NCBI GenBank assembly: GCA_019232985.1
Contig: JAFAMW010000013.1
Span: 1-64,000, forward strand
Source of the DNA: Roseateles sp.
GTDB lineage: Bacteria; Pseudomonadota; Gammaproteobacteria; Burkholderiales; Burkholderiaceae
Direction of reading: 5' to 3'
DNA: 64,000 nucleotides
In this document: positions 52,285-60,980 of the stretch, one piece after another
Position numbering within the stretch: the stretch's first letter is position 1
Layout of the letters: each line of letters begins with the position of its first letter
Notes under the pieces: model-generated
Told to the model about the DNA's origin: nothing
The model's database searches: none
The model's input: only the letters and a program-made list of their open reading frames with translations
Translations under genes and position numbers: made by a program

Positions 52285-53183
52285 GCGGCCTCCAGCTTCT
52301 TGAAGACCCAGTGGGCGATCGCGACGTCCTCGAGGCCGATGCCGACGCTCTTGTAGACGACGATCGCGTCGCGGCCGAGCGGGCGCGGCGCGGCGAGCAG
52401 GCTGCCGAGCTCGACGACCTTGCCCGGCGCGATCGCGCCGGCGGCCGCGCGCACGAACTCGCCGGCCTCCTGCTCGGCGGCCGGCTTCCATTCGACGGCG
52501 ACGAGCGCGGCGCGCGCGAGCAGCGCGTCGTCGAGCTCGCGCGCGGCGGGCTTGCTCGAGCCGACCGCGCAGACCAGCGTGCCCGGGCGCACGAGCGCGC
52601 CGTCGAACAAAGGCTCGGCCGCGCGGGTGCAGGTCACGATCACGTCGGCCTCGGCGAGCGCGGTCGCCGCGTCGACGGCGTGCGCGCCGATGCGCGCGGC
52701 GAACTCGGCCGCGCCGCTGCGTGCGACGACGAGCACGCGCTCGAAGCCCCAGCATTCGCGCAAGGCGTCGGCGTGCGCCTCGGCCTGGGTGCCGGCGCCG
52801 AAGATCGCGAGCACGCGGGCGTCGGGCCGCGCGAGCGTGTTCACCGCGAGCGCCGTCGTCGCGGCCGTGCGCAGGCGCGTGAGCTCGTTGGCCTCGAGCG
52901 TCGCGAGCGGCAGGCCGGTGCGCGCCGAGAACAGCGTGATGACGAACTGGAACTGGCCGTTGCGCGTTGCGTAGACCTTGGTGCCGAGCACGTCCTGCAC
53001 GGGCAGGCAGGCGCCCATCGCGCTGACCATCAGCGCCGCCCCATCGTGGTTCGCGCCGGCCCGGCCGCGGGCGAGCACGGCGGCCTGGCCGCTCCCCATT
53101 TGGGTGAAGGCGGCGCGCAACGCGGCGACGGCGTCGGTGTAGCCGAGCACGGCGCCGACCTCTTGTTCGGTGATCATTCTCAT
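52281..53183 (-). CDS. Ornithine cyclodeaminase/mu-crystallin family protein
   Basis: 300 residues from the ATG at 53183. The NAD-binding fold is at VLAIFGAGTQAEAHADAL and the substrate segments are LATLEANELTRLRTAATTALA and VCAVGSSKPAARELDD. Family members include ornithine cyclodeaminase, alanine dehydrogenase, and ketimine reductase. Because dacB overlaps its stop codon, alanine dehydrogenase or a related amino-acid reaction fits the context, but this is inference. The sister gene, the TonB receptor, is divergent with a 243 bp gap. Confidence 0.9.
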   Translation of the reverse strand: MRMITEQEVGAVLGYTDAVAALRAAFTQMGSGQAAVLARGRAGANHDGAALMVSAMGACLPVQDVLGTKVYATRNGQFQFVITLFSARTGLPLATLEANELTRLRTAATTALAVNTLARPDARVLAIFGAGTQAEAHADALRECWGFERVLVVARSGAAEFAARIGAHAVDAATALAEADVIVTCTRAAEPLFDGALVRPGTLVCAVGSSKPAARELDDALLARAALVAVEWKPAAEQEAGEFVRAAAGAIAPGKVVELGSLLAAPRPLGRDAIVVYKSVGIGLEDVAIAHWVFKKLEAA

Positions 53184-53426
53184 GGCCGCGACTCTACGGT
53201 CTCGAAGCGGTGCGCGCACCCCGGCGCAGCACCAAGAAACGGCGCGTCAGCCGCGGTTTGATCGGCATCACCGGGAGGCCGCATTCCCGGAAGTTATGCG
53301 AACGCGACAAGCATTCATTGCATGCGACGCAACACCTCCGGTGGCTCCCTATGGTGCCGCCCGAATCCCTCGCTGATGATGAAGTCAAGCTGATTGGCAT
53401 TTCTAACTTGCCTAGAGGAGATCCAG

Positions 53427-56273
53427 ATGAAATTGAACAAGCTTGCGCGCAGCCTGGCGCTGATGGGATTGGGCGCATCGGCGCTTGGCGCGGCGTACGC
53501 GCAAGCCCAGGACCAGGACGCCGCCGCGACCGCGGACCAGAAGGCGCCGCAAAAGCTCGAGAAGGTCGAGGTGACCGGCTCGAGCATCAAGCGCATCCAG
53601 GACGAAGGCGCACTGCCGATCCAGGTCATCAAGGCCGCCGACATGGTCAAGCAGGGCATTACCAATGCCGAGCAGCTGCTTGCGCAGATCAGCGCGAACG
53701 GCAACGGCATCGACAACCTGGCGACCAACCAGGGCGGCGACTTCCTCAACAGCACGGCCGATCGGGCCCACAACAACGGCGCGTCGGGTGCCTCGCTGCG
53801 CGGCTTCGGCGCGCAGTACACGCTCGTGCTGCTCAACGGCCGGCGGGTGTCTTCGTACGGCCTGAACGGCAGCTCGGTCGACCTGAACTCGATCCCCCTG
53901 GCGGCGCTCGACCGCGTCGAGATCCTCAAGGACGGCGCTTCGGCGATCTACGGCACCGACGCGATCGGCGGCGTCATCAACTTCATCCTGAAGAAGAACT
54001 ACCAGGGCCTCGAGGCTTCGGCGTCCGAGGACGCGACCCAGCATGGCGGCGGCGACATCTACCGCGCCTCGCTGCTCTTCGGCAAGGGCGACCTCGAAGC
54101 CGACCGCTTCAACGTCATGGCGAGCCTGACCGCCAACGGCAACGGCCGGCTGCGCGGCGCGCAACGCTCGTTCCAGGACGGCTACCAGCCCAATCTCGGC
54201 CTGTCGATGGACACGACCGGCACGCCGTTCGCGAACATCGGCGTCGGCGGCGGCACCGCGCTGGCAGGCTCCTACGTGCTGCCTGGCCAGACCCTGTCGT
54301 CGAACCGCGTCAACCTGCTCGCGCTGCAGGGCCAGTGCAACGCGATTCCGAACCAGCTGCCCTACCGCGGCGACCTGACCGGCTACACCAACGCCAACAA
54401 TGCCTGCGACTGGGACTACGGCAAGGCCTGGAGCCTGATGCAGCCGGTGCACAGCGTCAACCTGGTGTCGCGCGCGGAGTTCGCGGTCGCGCCCGAGCAC
54501 ACGGTCTTCGCCGAGTTCACCGGCTCGCGGGTCAAGACCGCCGTCGAGTACACGCCGATCCAGCTGACCTCGATCAACCTGCCGACCAGCAGCCCCTATT
54601 ACGAGAACCTCGCGGTGCTCGCGCCGCAGTACTTCAAGCCGACCAACACCGACCCGACCGACCCGCGCGTGTTCTTCGACGCGAGCAAGCCCGAGCGCAT
54701 CCGCTGGCGCTGCATGGAATGCGGCTTCCGCCAGGAGGACACGACGGCGACGAGCTTCCGCGCCCTGGTCGGCGCCGAAGGCACTATCGGCACCTGGGAC
54801 TACAAGGTCGGCCTGTCCTCGTCCAAGAGCCGCGCGAGCACGCTGCTCGGCGATGGCATGATGTACGACGCCGCGATCAAGAGCGCGCTCGCCAGCGGCG
54901 TGATCGACCCGTTCCTGATGCCGGGCCAGACCCAGACGCCCCAGGCCCTGGCCTTGATCGATTCGGCCAAGGCCAAGGGCCTGTCGCTGTACGGCGGCCA
55001 GGCGTCCACCAACGAGCTCGACGGCGTGCTCTCGGGCGAGCTGATGAAGCTCCCGGCCGGCGCGCTGAGCGCGGCGGTGGGCGTCGACCTGCGGCGCGAG
55101 GGCTACCGCTTCGACGACCAGGAGGACGGCGCGTCGATCCCGGCGATCAACGGCGTGACGTCGCCGGCCTCGCTGGCCGCGGTCGGCCGCACCATCGGCG
55201 CCGTCTACGGCGAACTGCTCGTGCCGGTCGTCAAGGACCTCGAGCTCCAGCTCGCGGCGCGCTACGACCACTACAGCGACTTCGGCTCGACGACCAACCC
55301 GAAGGTCGCGCTGCGCTGGCAGCCGGTGCGCGAGCTTGGCTTCCGCTCTTCGTACAGCACGGGCTTCCACGCGCCGGACTTCGATGCGCTGTACGGCGGC
55401 CAGACGACCGGCCAGTTCAACAGCGACATCAACGACCCGCTGCTGTGCCCGACCGGCAAGGAGCCGACCGGTTGCGCCATCCGGCCCGACATCAACACCG
55501 TCAGCAATCCCAACCTCAAGCCCGAGACCTCCCGGCAGTTGTCGTTCGGCGTGCTGTTCCAGCCCGCCGCCTGGCTCAGCGGCAGCCTGGACTTCTGGCA
55601 GATCGAGCTCAACAACCGCATCGGTACGCTGTCGGGCCAGCTGCTCGTGGCACGCTACGCGCAGTACAGCCAGTACGTGAACCGCGACCCGGTGACCAAC
55701 GAGATCACGAGCGTGACGGCGCCGTACCTGAACCTGGCCGGCGACAAGGCGCGCGGCGTCGACGTCTCGCTCAACGCGGTGACGAAGAACAACCTCGGCC
55801 AGTTCGTCGCGCACCTCGACGGCAGCTACCTCGGCAGCTTCAAGTCGCGCTTCAGCGACGCGGATCCCTGGAGCGAGCGCGTCGGCCAGTTCGGCGACAC
55901 GACCTACGGCTTCGACCTGCACCTGCGCTGGAAGCACACGCTGTCGCTGAGCTGGTCGCAGGGCCCCTGGAGCTCGTCGCTGACGCAGGTGTTCAACACC
56001 GGCTACAACGCGCCGAACCCGATGTGGCCGAACGGCTTCACGCCGCCCCAGGCGCCGACCCATGTGGCCAGCTACACCCTGTACAACCTGACGGCGAGCT
56101 ACACCGGGTTCAAGAACCTGACGCTGACCGGCGGCATCAAGAACCTGTTCGACACCAAGCCGCCGTTCTCGGCCCACAACGTCGACGACGTCGCCGGGGC
56201 GGGCTGGGACGCCCGCGTCGGCGACCCGCGCCTGCGCTCGCTCGTGGTCCAGGCGAACTACAAGTTCTGGTGA
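53427..56273 (+). CDS. TonB-dependent outer-membrane receptor
   Basis: 948 residues from the ATG at 53427, preceded by AGAGGAG. A signal peptide (to about 27, AYAQA) is followed by the TonB box region (KLEKVEVTGSSIKR), the plug domain (LRGFGAQYTLVLLNGRRV, AIYGTDAIGGVINFIL) and the beta-barrel, ending in the typical aromatic residue (QANYKFW). The plug sequence is of the large carbohydrate/peptide-type receptor group rather than a siderophore type. It sits between peptide-degrading genes, so a peptide or muropeptide ligand is inferred. A 243 bp upstream region (53184-53426) holds its promoter; nothing else recognised there. Confidence 0.94.
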   Translation: MKLNKLARSLALMGLGASALGAAYAQAQDQDAAATADQKAPQKLEKVEVTGSSIKRIQDEGALPIQVIKAADMVKQGITNAEQLLAQISANGNGIDNLATNQGGDFLNSTADRAHNNGASGASLRGFGAQYTLVLLNGRRVSSYGLNGSSVDLNSIPLAALDRVEILKDGASAIYGTDAIGGVINFILKKNYQGLEASASEDATQHGGGDIYRASLLFGKGDLEADRFNVMASLTANGNGRLRGAQRSFQDGYQPNLGLSMDTTGTPFANIGVGGGTALAGSYVLPGQTLSSNRVNLLALQGQCNAIPNQLPYRGDLTGYTNANNACDWDYGKAWSLMQPVHSVNLVSRAEFAVAPEHTVFAEFTGSRVKTAVEYTPIQLTSINLPTSSPYYENLAVLAPQYFKPTNTDPTDPRVFFDASKPERIRWRCMECGFRQEDTTATSFRALVGAEGTIGTWDYKVGLSSSKSRASTLLGDGMMYDAAIKSALASGVIDPFLMPGQTQTPQALALIDSAKAKGLSLYGGQASTNELDGVLSGELMKLPAGALSAAVGVDLRREGYRFDDQEDGASIPAINGVTSPASLAAVGRTIGAVYGELLVPVVKDLELQLAARYDHYSDFGSTTNPKVALRWQPVRELGFRSSYSTGFHAPDFDALYGGQTTGQFNSDINDPLLCPTGKEPTGCAIRPDINTVSNPNLKPETSRQLSFGVLFQPAAWLSGSLDFWQIELNNRIGTLSGQLLVARYAQYSQYVNRDPVTNEITSVTAPYLNLAGDKARGVDVSLNAVTKNNLGQFVAHLDGSYLGSFKSRFSDADPWSERVGQFGDTTYGFDLHLRWKHTLSLSWSQGPWSSSLTQVFNTGYNAPNPMWPNGFTPPQAPTHVASYTLYNLTASYTGFKNLTLTGGIKNLFDTKPPFSAHNVDDVAGAGWDARVGDPRLRSLVVQANYKFW

Positions 56274-56280
56274 CGCCTCA

Positions 56281-56306
56281 CGCCGCCGTCGTTCGCGACG
56301 GCGGCG
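56281..56306 (+). terminator. Terminator hairpin after the TonB receptor gene
   Basis: CGCCGCCGTCG (56281-56291), UUCG loop (56292-56295) and CGACGGCGGCG (56296-56306), then TTGTTCT. A very stable 11-bp stem with a tetraloop, 8 bp after the stop. Confidence 0.85.
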
Positions 56307-56357
56307 TTGTTCTGGCCAGGGGATTTCGGGGGGCGGGCGCGTGAAGCGCCTGCCGCT

Positions 56358-57260
56358 TCAGAAGCGCAGGCAGCGTGCCGCGACGTCGAGTTCGACGTCG
56401 AGGCCCAGCGGCAGCGGCCAGTTCGGCACGCAATGGCCCGAGGGCCAGCCCGCGAGTACCGGCTTGCCGCGCCGGCACAGATGGTCGGCGAGCACGGCGG
56501 TGGGATAGGCGCCGCCGCTGAAGTCGCCGACGAGAAAGCCCGCCGCGGCATCGAGGACGCCGCACTGGGCGAGCTGGGTCAGCAGGCGGTCGACGCGGTA
56601 AGGCGCCTCGTCGACCTCCTCGAAGAACAGGATCGCGTCGCGCGCGTCGAGCGCCCAGGGGGTGCCGCACAGGGCGGTGAACACCGCCAGATTGCCACCG
56701 ATCAGGCGGCCTCGGGCAAGGCTGCCCTGGCTCAGGGCATGTTCGGGCAGGTCCGGGGCGAGCACGAGACCCGGGCCGGCGCCACGACGCATCAGCGCGA
56801 ACAGGCGTTCGGCCTCGGGCGCCGAGACCGCGCCGAGCAGATTGCTGGCGGCCATCGGGCCATGCCAGCCGGGTATGCCGAGGCCGTCGCGCAGCGCGTG
56901 CAGGCTCGTGATGTCCGAGAAGCCGATCAGGGGCTTCGGGTGGGCGCGCAGCAGCGCCGCGTCGACGTGCGGCAACAGGCGCTGCGCACCCCAGCCGCCG
57001 CGCAGGCACAGCAGCGCGTCGACCGTCGGATCGGCGAACGCCGCATGCAGGTCGGCGAGGCGCTGCGCGTCGCTTGCGGCGAGGTGCTCGAGATGGGGCG
57101 GACCCGCGCAGCCCGGATACACGCGCGCCGACCATCCGTAGGCCTCGAGCGTCGGCACGACCTGCTCGAGCTGGCCGGGCCGCGGCGGCCCGGCCGGTGC
57201 AACGATCGCGAGCCGCGCGCCGGGGGCGAGGGCCGGAATCGCCACGGTGCGTGCCGTCAT
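56358..57260 (-). CDS. ldcA: Muramoyltetrapeptide carboxypeptidase, LdcA (S66)
   Basis: 300 residues from the ATG at 57260. The S66 motifs are present: LIGFSDITSLHALRD (nucleophile Ser), FFEEVDEAPYRVDRLL (catalytic Glu) and GDFSGG near the expected His. The His equivalent here is replaced by Asp-Phe at the usual GxF position, so the catalytic His is not clear to me. No signal peptide, so it should act in the cytosol on recycled tetrapeptides, releasing D-Ala. Its start overlaps the stop of the serine hydrolase gene (ATGA). Confidence 0.92.
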   Translation of the reverse strand: MTARTVAIPALAPGARLAIVAPAGPPRPGQLEQVVPTLEAYGWSARVYPGCAGPPHLEHLAASDAQRLADLHAAFADPTVDALLCLRGGWGAQRLLPHVDAALLRAHPKPLIGFSDITSLHALRDGLGIPGWHGPMAASNLLGAVSAPEAERLFALMRRGAGPGLVLAPDLPEHALSQGSLARGRLIGGNLAVFTALCGTPWALDARDAILFFEEVDEAPYRVDRLLTQLAQCGVLDAAAGFLVGDFSGGAYPTAVLADHLCRRGKPVLAGWPSGHCVPNWPLPLGLDVELDVAARCLRF

Positions 57261-58366
57261 TGCAGCAGCGCGTCGATCGCCGCGCCGAGCGCGGGGACCT
57301 TCCACGTCGTCACCGCCTCGGGGTGCGGCGCGTAGCGATTGCCGAGATTGCTCGTCAGCGCCACCAGGTAGTGGCGCGCCCGCGCGCCGGCGATACGGAC
57401 GATGCCGGCGTTGCTCGTGTAGTTCTCGGTGTTGCCGGTCTTGTGGGCGAAGCAGCCGTCCGCGTCGGGGATCCCGGGGCGCCAGTCGGGCAGATGGCGC
57501 AGTGCGCTGCTCGACAGGACATGGTGCAGGCGCTGATGGCGCAGGCAGTGCATGACATGGGCAAGGCTGGCGCCGAGCAAGGGCGCCTGGGTGTCCGGCA
57601 GCCAGGGCGCGGGCGGCGCGTCGGGGTCGATCAGCCAGAACAGGCGCAGTGCGTCCCAGGCGGTCATTTGCAGCTGGCCGACCCCGGCGCCGGAGACATT
57701 GCGCCAGCCGCCGTCGGCGCGCGTACGCGCGATGCGCAGGCCGGGCAGGCCGAGATTCGCGAACAGCCGGTGCAGCTCGTGCGGCCCCTGCGTTTCGTCG
57801 TCGAGCACGCCGATCTCGTGGAGATGCGCGACCAGCACGTCGGTCGAACGGTTGCAGCTGAGCGCCGTCATGTCGAAGGCCCAGTCGCCGGCCGGGCGCG
57901 TTTCGCCGGATTCGCCGAGCGGGCGATCCCAGCGCGTGCGGCCGGCGTCGACGGCCCGCGCGACACCGACCAGCACCATCATCTTCACCAGCGAACCCGG
58001 GTAGGGTGCGACGACGCGTCGCGGGCCTTGGCCGAACAGGGGCTGGAACGCGATGCGGGTCCAGTCGGCGCCGGGCTGCCAGACCGGCGAAACGAGCTGC
58101 GCATCGAGCTGGTCGGCGAGAAAGCTGACGTCCGCCACGGCGCCGGCGTCGGCCGGGACGGTGGCGGCGAAGCCCTCGGGGTGCTCGCGCGAAAACAGTA
58201 CGTTGGCCCAGATCGGTGCGGTCCCCGGGGCGAAGCGCGCGACCGCGAGATCGATGGACGGATGGGCCTCGACGGGCGCCCCGCCGCGCAGACGGTCGGG
58301 CGTGGCGGCGAAATCCTGGGCGCGCACGGCCGCGAGCAGGGCCTCGGCGAGCTGGTCGTGGTTCAT
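57257..58366 (-). CDS. Cytoplasmic serine hydrolase of the beta-lactamase/PBP fold
   Basis: 369 residues from the ATG at 58366. The acyl-enzyme motifs are Ser125-x-x-Lys128 (PGSLVKMM), SCN in ALSCNRSTD and KTG in HKTGNTENYTSN. The N-terminal 110 residues are an extra domain without recognised motif. No signal peptide is visible, which is unusual for class A beta-lactamase-like proteins and suggests a cytosolic D-amino-peptidase or esterase role. It overlaps dadA by 4 bp upstream and ldcA by 4 bp downstream, so three genes are coupled. Confidence 0.85.
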   Translation of the reverse strand: MNHDQLAEALLAAVRAQDFAATPDRLRGGAPVEAHPSIDLAVARFAPGTAPIWANVLFSREHPEGFAATVPADAGAVADVSFLADQLDAQLVSPVWQPGADWTRIAFQPLFGQGPRRVVAPYPGSLVKMMVLVGVARAVDAGRTRWDRPLGESGETRPAGDWAFDMTALSCNRSTDVLVAHLHEIGVLDDETQGPHELHRLFANLGLPGLRIARTRADGGWRNVSGAGVGQLQMTAWDALRLFWLIDPDAPPAPWLPDTQAPLLGASLAHVMHCLRHQRLHHVLSSSALRHLPDWRPGIPDADGCFAHKTGNTENYTSNAGIVRIAGARARHYLVALTSNLGNRYAPHPEAVTTWKVPALGAAIDALLQ

Positions 58367-59613
58367 GCCGCGAGCCTCAGTCCGTCGAGCGCGACGGCGC
58401 TCGTGCGGCCCTCGACGAGGTCGGCGACGATCTCGGCCGACGCGAACGAGAACGTGAAGCCCAGGGCGCCGTGGCCGACGTTGAGCCACAGATTGCGCAG
58501 CGGCGTCGCGCCGAGCAGCGGCGCGCCGGTCGGCGTCGCCGGGCGCAGGCCGGCCCAGACCTCGGCGCGGTCGTAGTCGGCCGCGTTCGGGAACATGTCG
58601 CGCACGGCGCGCTTGAGCGAGTCGACGCGCTTGGGGTCGAGCTCGGTGTTCTCGCCGACGAGGTCGACCATCGCGGCGATGCGCAGCTGTTCGCCGATGC
58701 GCGCGTAGAGGATCTTCTTCTCGAAATCGGTCACGCTGACGACCGGCGGCAGGTGCTTGGCCTCGATCGGCGCGGTCAGGCTGTAGCCCTTGAGCGGGTA
58801 CAGCGGCAGGTTCAGGCCGAGCGGGCGCGCGAGCGCGCGGCTCTGCAGGCCGGCCGCGAGCACGAACGCGTCGGCGCCGAGTTCGCCGGCCGTCGTGCGC
58901 AGCGCGCGGACGCTGCCGTCCGGGCCGGTCGCGAAGCCGTCGACCCGGGCCGCGACGACGCCGCGGAAGCCCGGCTGCTGCTCGAGTCGCGCGGCGAGCT
59001 GCCGGCACAGCGCGTAGCAGTCGGCGACGGCCTCGCCAGCCGTGAAGATGCCGCCCGCGAGCTCGGCCTCGTTGTCCTGCAGCGCGGGCTCGAGCGCCAG
59101 GCATTCGTCGTGCGACAGCGCGCGCTCGGGGCCGCTGCCGCCCTCGAGCCGCGCGGCGACGCGCGCGAACTCGGCGGGCTTGCGGTAGACGACGAGCTTG
59201 CCCGGTTCGCGCAGCGCGATGTCGCCGAGCCCGGCGCGTTCGTGCAGGCGCGCGAAGCAGGCCTGGCTGTAGGCGCCGAGTTCGAGCAGGCGCTGCGTCG
59301 TGCGCCGGTTCACCGAGCCGCGGCACGCGCGCAGAAAGCCCGCGAGCCACGACCATTGGGCCGCGTCGAACTCGGGCTTGAAGCGCAGCGGGCCGTCGGG
59401 GTCGAGCAGCCAGCGCAGCGCTTTCAGCGGCACGCCGGCGTCGGCCAGCGGCGAGACGTAGCGGTAGCTGAGCTGGCCGCCGTTCGCGCGGCTCGCGCCG
59501 AGGCCGACCCCGGCTTCGCGTTCGACGACGGTGACGGCCAGGCCGCGCTCGAGCAGGGACCAGGCGGTCGTCAGGCCGACCACGCCGCCCCCTATCACCA
59601 TCACATGTTTCAT
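58363..59613 (-). CDS. dadA: D-amino-acid dehydrogenase, DadA family
   Basis: 416 residues from the ATG at 59613; an in-frame ATG at 59619 is the alternative. The FAD fold is at VMVIGGGVVGLTTAWSLLERG and the C-terminal GLRPATPTGAPLLG and NVGHGALGFTFSFASAEIV are DadA hallmarks. It oxidatively deaminates D-amino acids, D-Ala above all, at the inner membrane and feeds electrons to quinone; D-Ala yields pyruvate. It is the first gene of a coupled dadA-serine hydrolase-ldcA run, which points to D-Ala as the shared product. A dyad lies just upstream. Confidence 0.95.
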   Translation of the reverse strand: MKHVMVIGGGVVGLTTAWSLLERGLAVTVVEREAGVGLGASRANGGQLSYRYVSPLADAGVPLKALRWLLDPDGPLRFKPEFDAAQWSWLAGFLRACRGSVNRRTTQRLLELGAYSQACFARLHERAGLGDIALREPGKLVVYRKPAEFARVAARLEGGSGPERALSHDECLALEPALQDNEAELAGGIFTAGEAVADCYALCRQLAARLEQQPGFRGVVAARVDGFATGPDGSVRALRTTAGELGADAFVLAAGLQSRALARPLGLNLPLYPLKGYSLTAPIEAKHLPPVVSVTDFEKKILYARIGEQLRIAAMVDLVGENTELDPKRVDSLKRAVRDMFPNAADYDRAEVWAGLRPATPTGAPLLGATPLRNLWLNVGHGALGFTFSFASAEIVADLVEGRTSAVALDGLRLAA

Positions 59614-59629
59614 GCGCATTCTTGGAAAT

Positions 59630-59655
59630 CTTGTCTCGGCAGCGTACGGGACAAG
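59630..59655 (-). promoter_or_regulatory. Dyad upstream of dadA
   Basis: CTTGTC (59630-59635) and GACAAG (59650-59655) are inverted repeats that extend to CTTGTCnCG and CGnGACAAG with one mismatch pair. It is 17 bp from the dadA start. The TTGTC/GACAA half-sites match those of the palindrome before the Crp/Fnr gene, but the spacing differs. Operator function is inferred. Confidence 0.4.
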
Positions 59656-59739
59656 CTCGGCACGAGGCCAATGAATGCGCAGTCAGGCCATATAACTTGA
59701 CGACATGCAGGGGTTATCCGGGGGCGGCCGCGGCGTCGC

Positions 59740-60927
59740 CTACGCGATCACGGCCGCGAACGCGGCCGCCGTGGCCTCGACGTTGCGGTTGTTCAGGCCC
59801 GCCACGCAGGCGCGGCCCGAGCGCAGGACGTACACGCCGTGGTCCTCGCGCAGCCGGTCGACCTGCGCGGGCGTCAGGCCCGTGTAGCTGAACATGCCGC
59901 GCTGGGTCAGGAAATAGTCGAAGTTGCGGCCCGGCAGGCGCGCGCTCAAGCACTCGTGCAGCGCGTTGCGCATCGCGTGGATGCGCTCGCGCATCTCGGT
60001 GACCTCGCCCTCCCACAGCGCGCGCAGCGCCGCGTCGCCGAGCACCTTGGCGACGATCTGGCCGCCGTGCAGCGGCGGGTTCGAGTAGTTGCGGCGGATC
60101 GTCGCCTTGAGCTGGCCGAGCACGCGCTCAGCCTGCGCAGCGTCGGCGCACACGATCGACAGCGCGCCGCAGCGCTCGCCGTACAGGCTCATGTTCTTCG
60201 AGAAGCTGTTCGCGACGAGGCAGGGGATGCCCGCGTCGGCGAGCGCGCGGATCGCGAACGCGTCCTCGGCCAGGCCGTCGCCGTAGCCCTGGTAGGCGAG
60301 GTCGACGAAGGGCAGCAGCTCGCGGCGCGCGAGCACCGGGATCAGCTCGTCCCATTGCAGCGGGCTCAGGTCGACGCCGGTCGGGTTGTGGCAGCACGCG
60401 TGCAGCAGCACGACCGAGCGCGGCGGCAGGCGGTCGAGCGCCTCGAGCATCTCGGCGAAGCGCAGGCCGCCGGTGGCGGCGTCGTAGTAGGGGTAGGTCT
60501 CGACCGTCAGGCCCGAGCCCTCGAACACCGCGCGGTGGTTGTCCCAGGTCGGGTCCGAGACATGGATCTTGGACTCGGGCAGCCAGCGCTTGATGAAGTC
60601 GGCGCCGACCTTGAGGCCGCCGCTCGAGCCGACGCCCTGGATCGTCGCGGTGCGCGCGAGCGCCGCGTGGCCGGCGCCGAACAGCAGGCCCTGGACTTCC
60701 TTGCGGAAGTTGGCCGCGCCCTCCATCGGCAGGTAGGGCCGCGCGCCCGCGGCCTCGACGACGGCGAGCTCGGCGCGGCGCACCGCGTCGAGCATCGGGA
60801 TGCGGCCGTCCTCGTCGAAGTAGATGCCGATCGACAGGTTGATCTTGCCCGCGCGCGGGTCTTTCTGGAACGCCTCGTTGAGGCTCAGGATGGGGTCGCC
60901 CGGGTAGGCCTCGACATGCTCGAACAT
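59740..60927 (-). CDS. Aromatic amino acid/aspartate aminotransferase (TyrB/AspC family)
   Basis: 395 residues from the ATG at 60927. The class I aminotransferase pattern is NLSIGIYFDEDGRIPML, ACCHNPTGVDLS, and NSFSKNMSLYGERCG with the PLP lysine near 247, and AGLNNRNV (the carboxylate-binding Arg is in SGRACVAG). Size and motifs fit TyrB/AspC (branch Iα). It transaminates aspartate or aromatic amino acids with 2-oxoglutarate. It lies 126 bp upstream of dadA on the same strand. Confidence 0.94.
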   Translation of the reverse strand: MFEHVEAYPGDPILSLNEAFQKDPRAGKINLSIGIYFDEDGRIPMLDAVRRAELAVVEAAGARPYLPMEGAANFRKEVQGLLFGAGHAALARTATIQGVGSSGGLKVGADFIKRWLPESKIHVSDPTWDNHRAVFEGSGLTVETYPYYDAATGGLRFAEMLEALDRLPPRSVVLLHACCHNPTGVDLSPLQWDELIPVLARRELLPFVDLAYQGYGDGLAEDAFAIRALADAGIPCLVANSFSKNMSLYGERCGALSIVCADAAQAERVLGQLKATIRRNYSNPPLHGGQIVAKVLGDAALRALWEGEVTEMRERIHAMRNALHECLSARLPGRNFDYFLTQRGMFSYTGLTPAQVDRLREDHGVYVLRSGRACVAGLNNRNVEATAAAFAAVIA

Positions 60928-60980
60928 CGCGCTCGCTCCTTGGTTGCAGGGGATTATCTCCACCCGCCGCGCCAACGAGC

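Noticed and set aside
53210..56344. A 1044-codon open frame on the plus strand in another frame over the TonB receptor
   Set aside because: The receptor in the neighbouring frame has plug and barrel motifs; the longer frame encodes Arg/Gly-rich sequence with no domain. A shadow.
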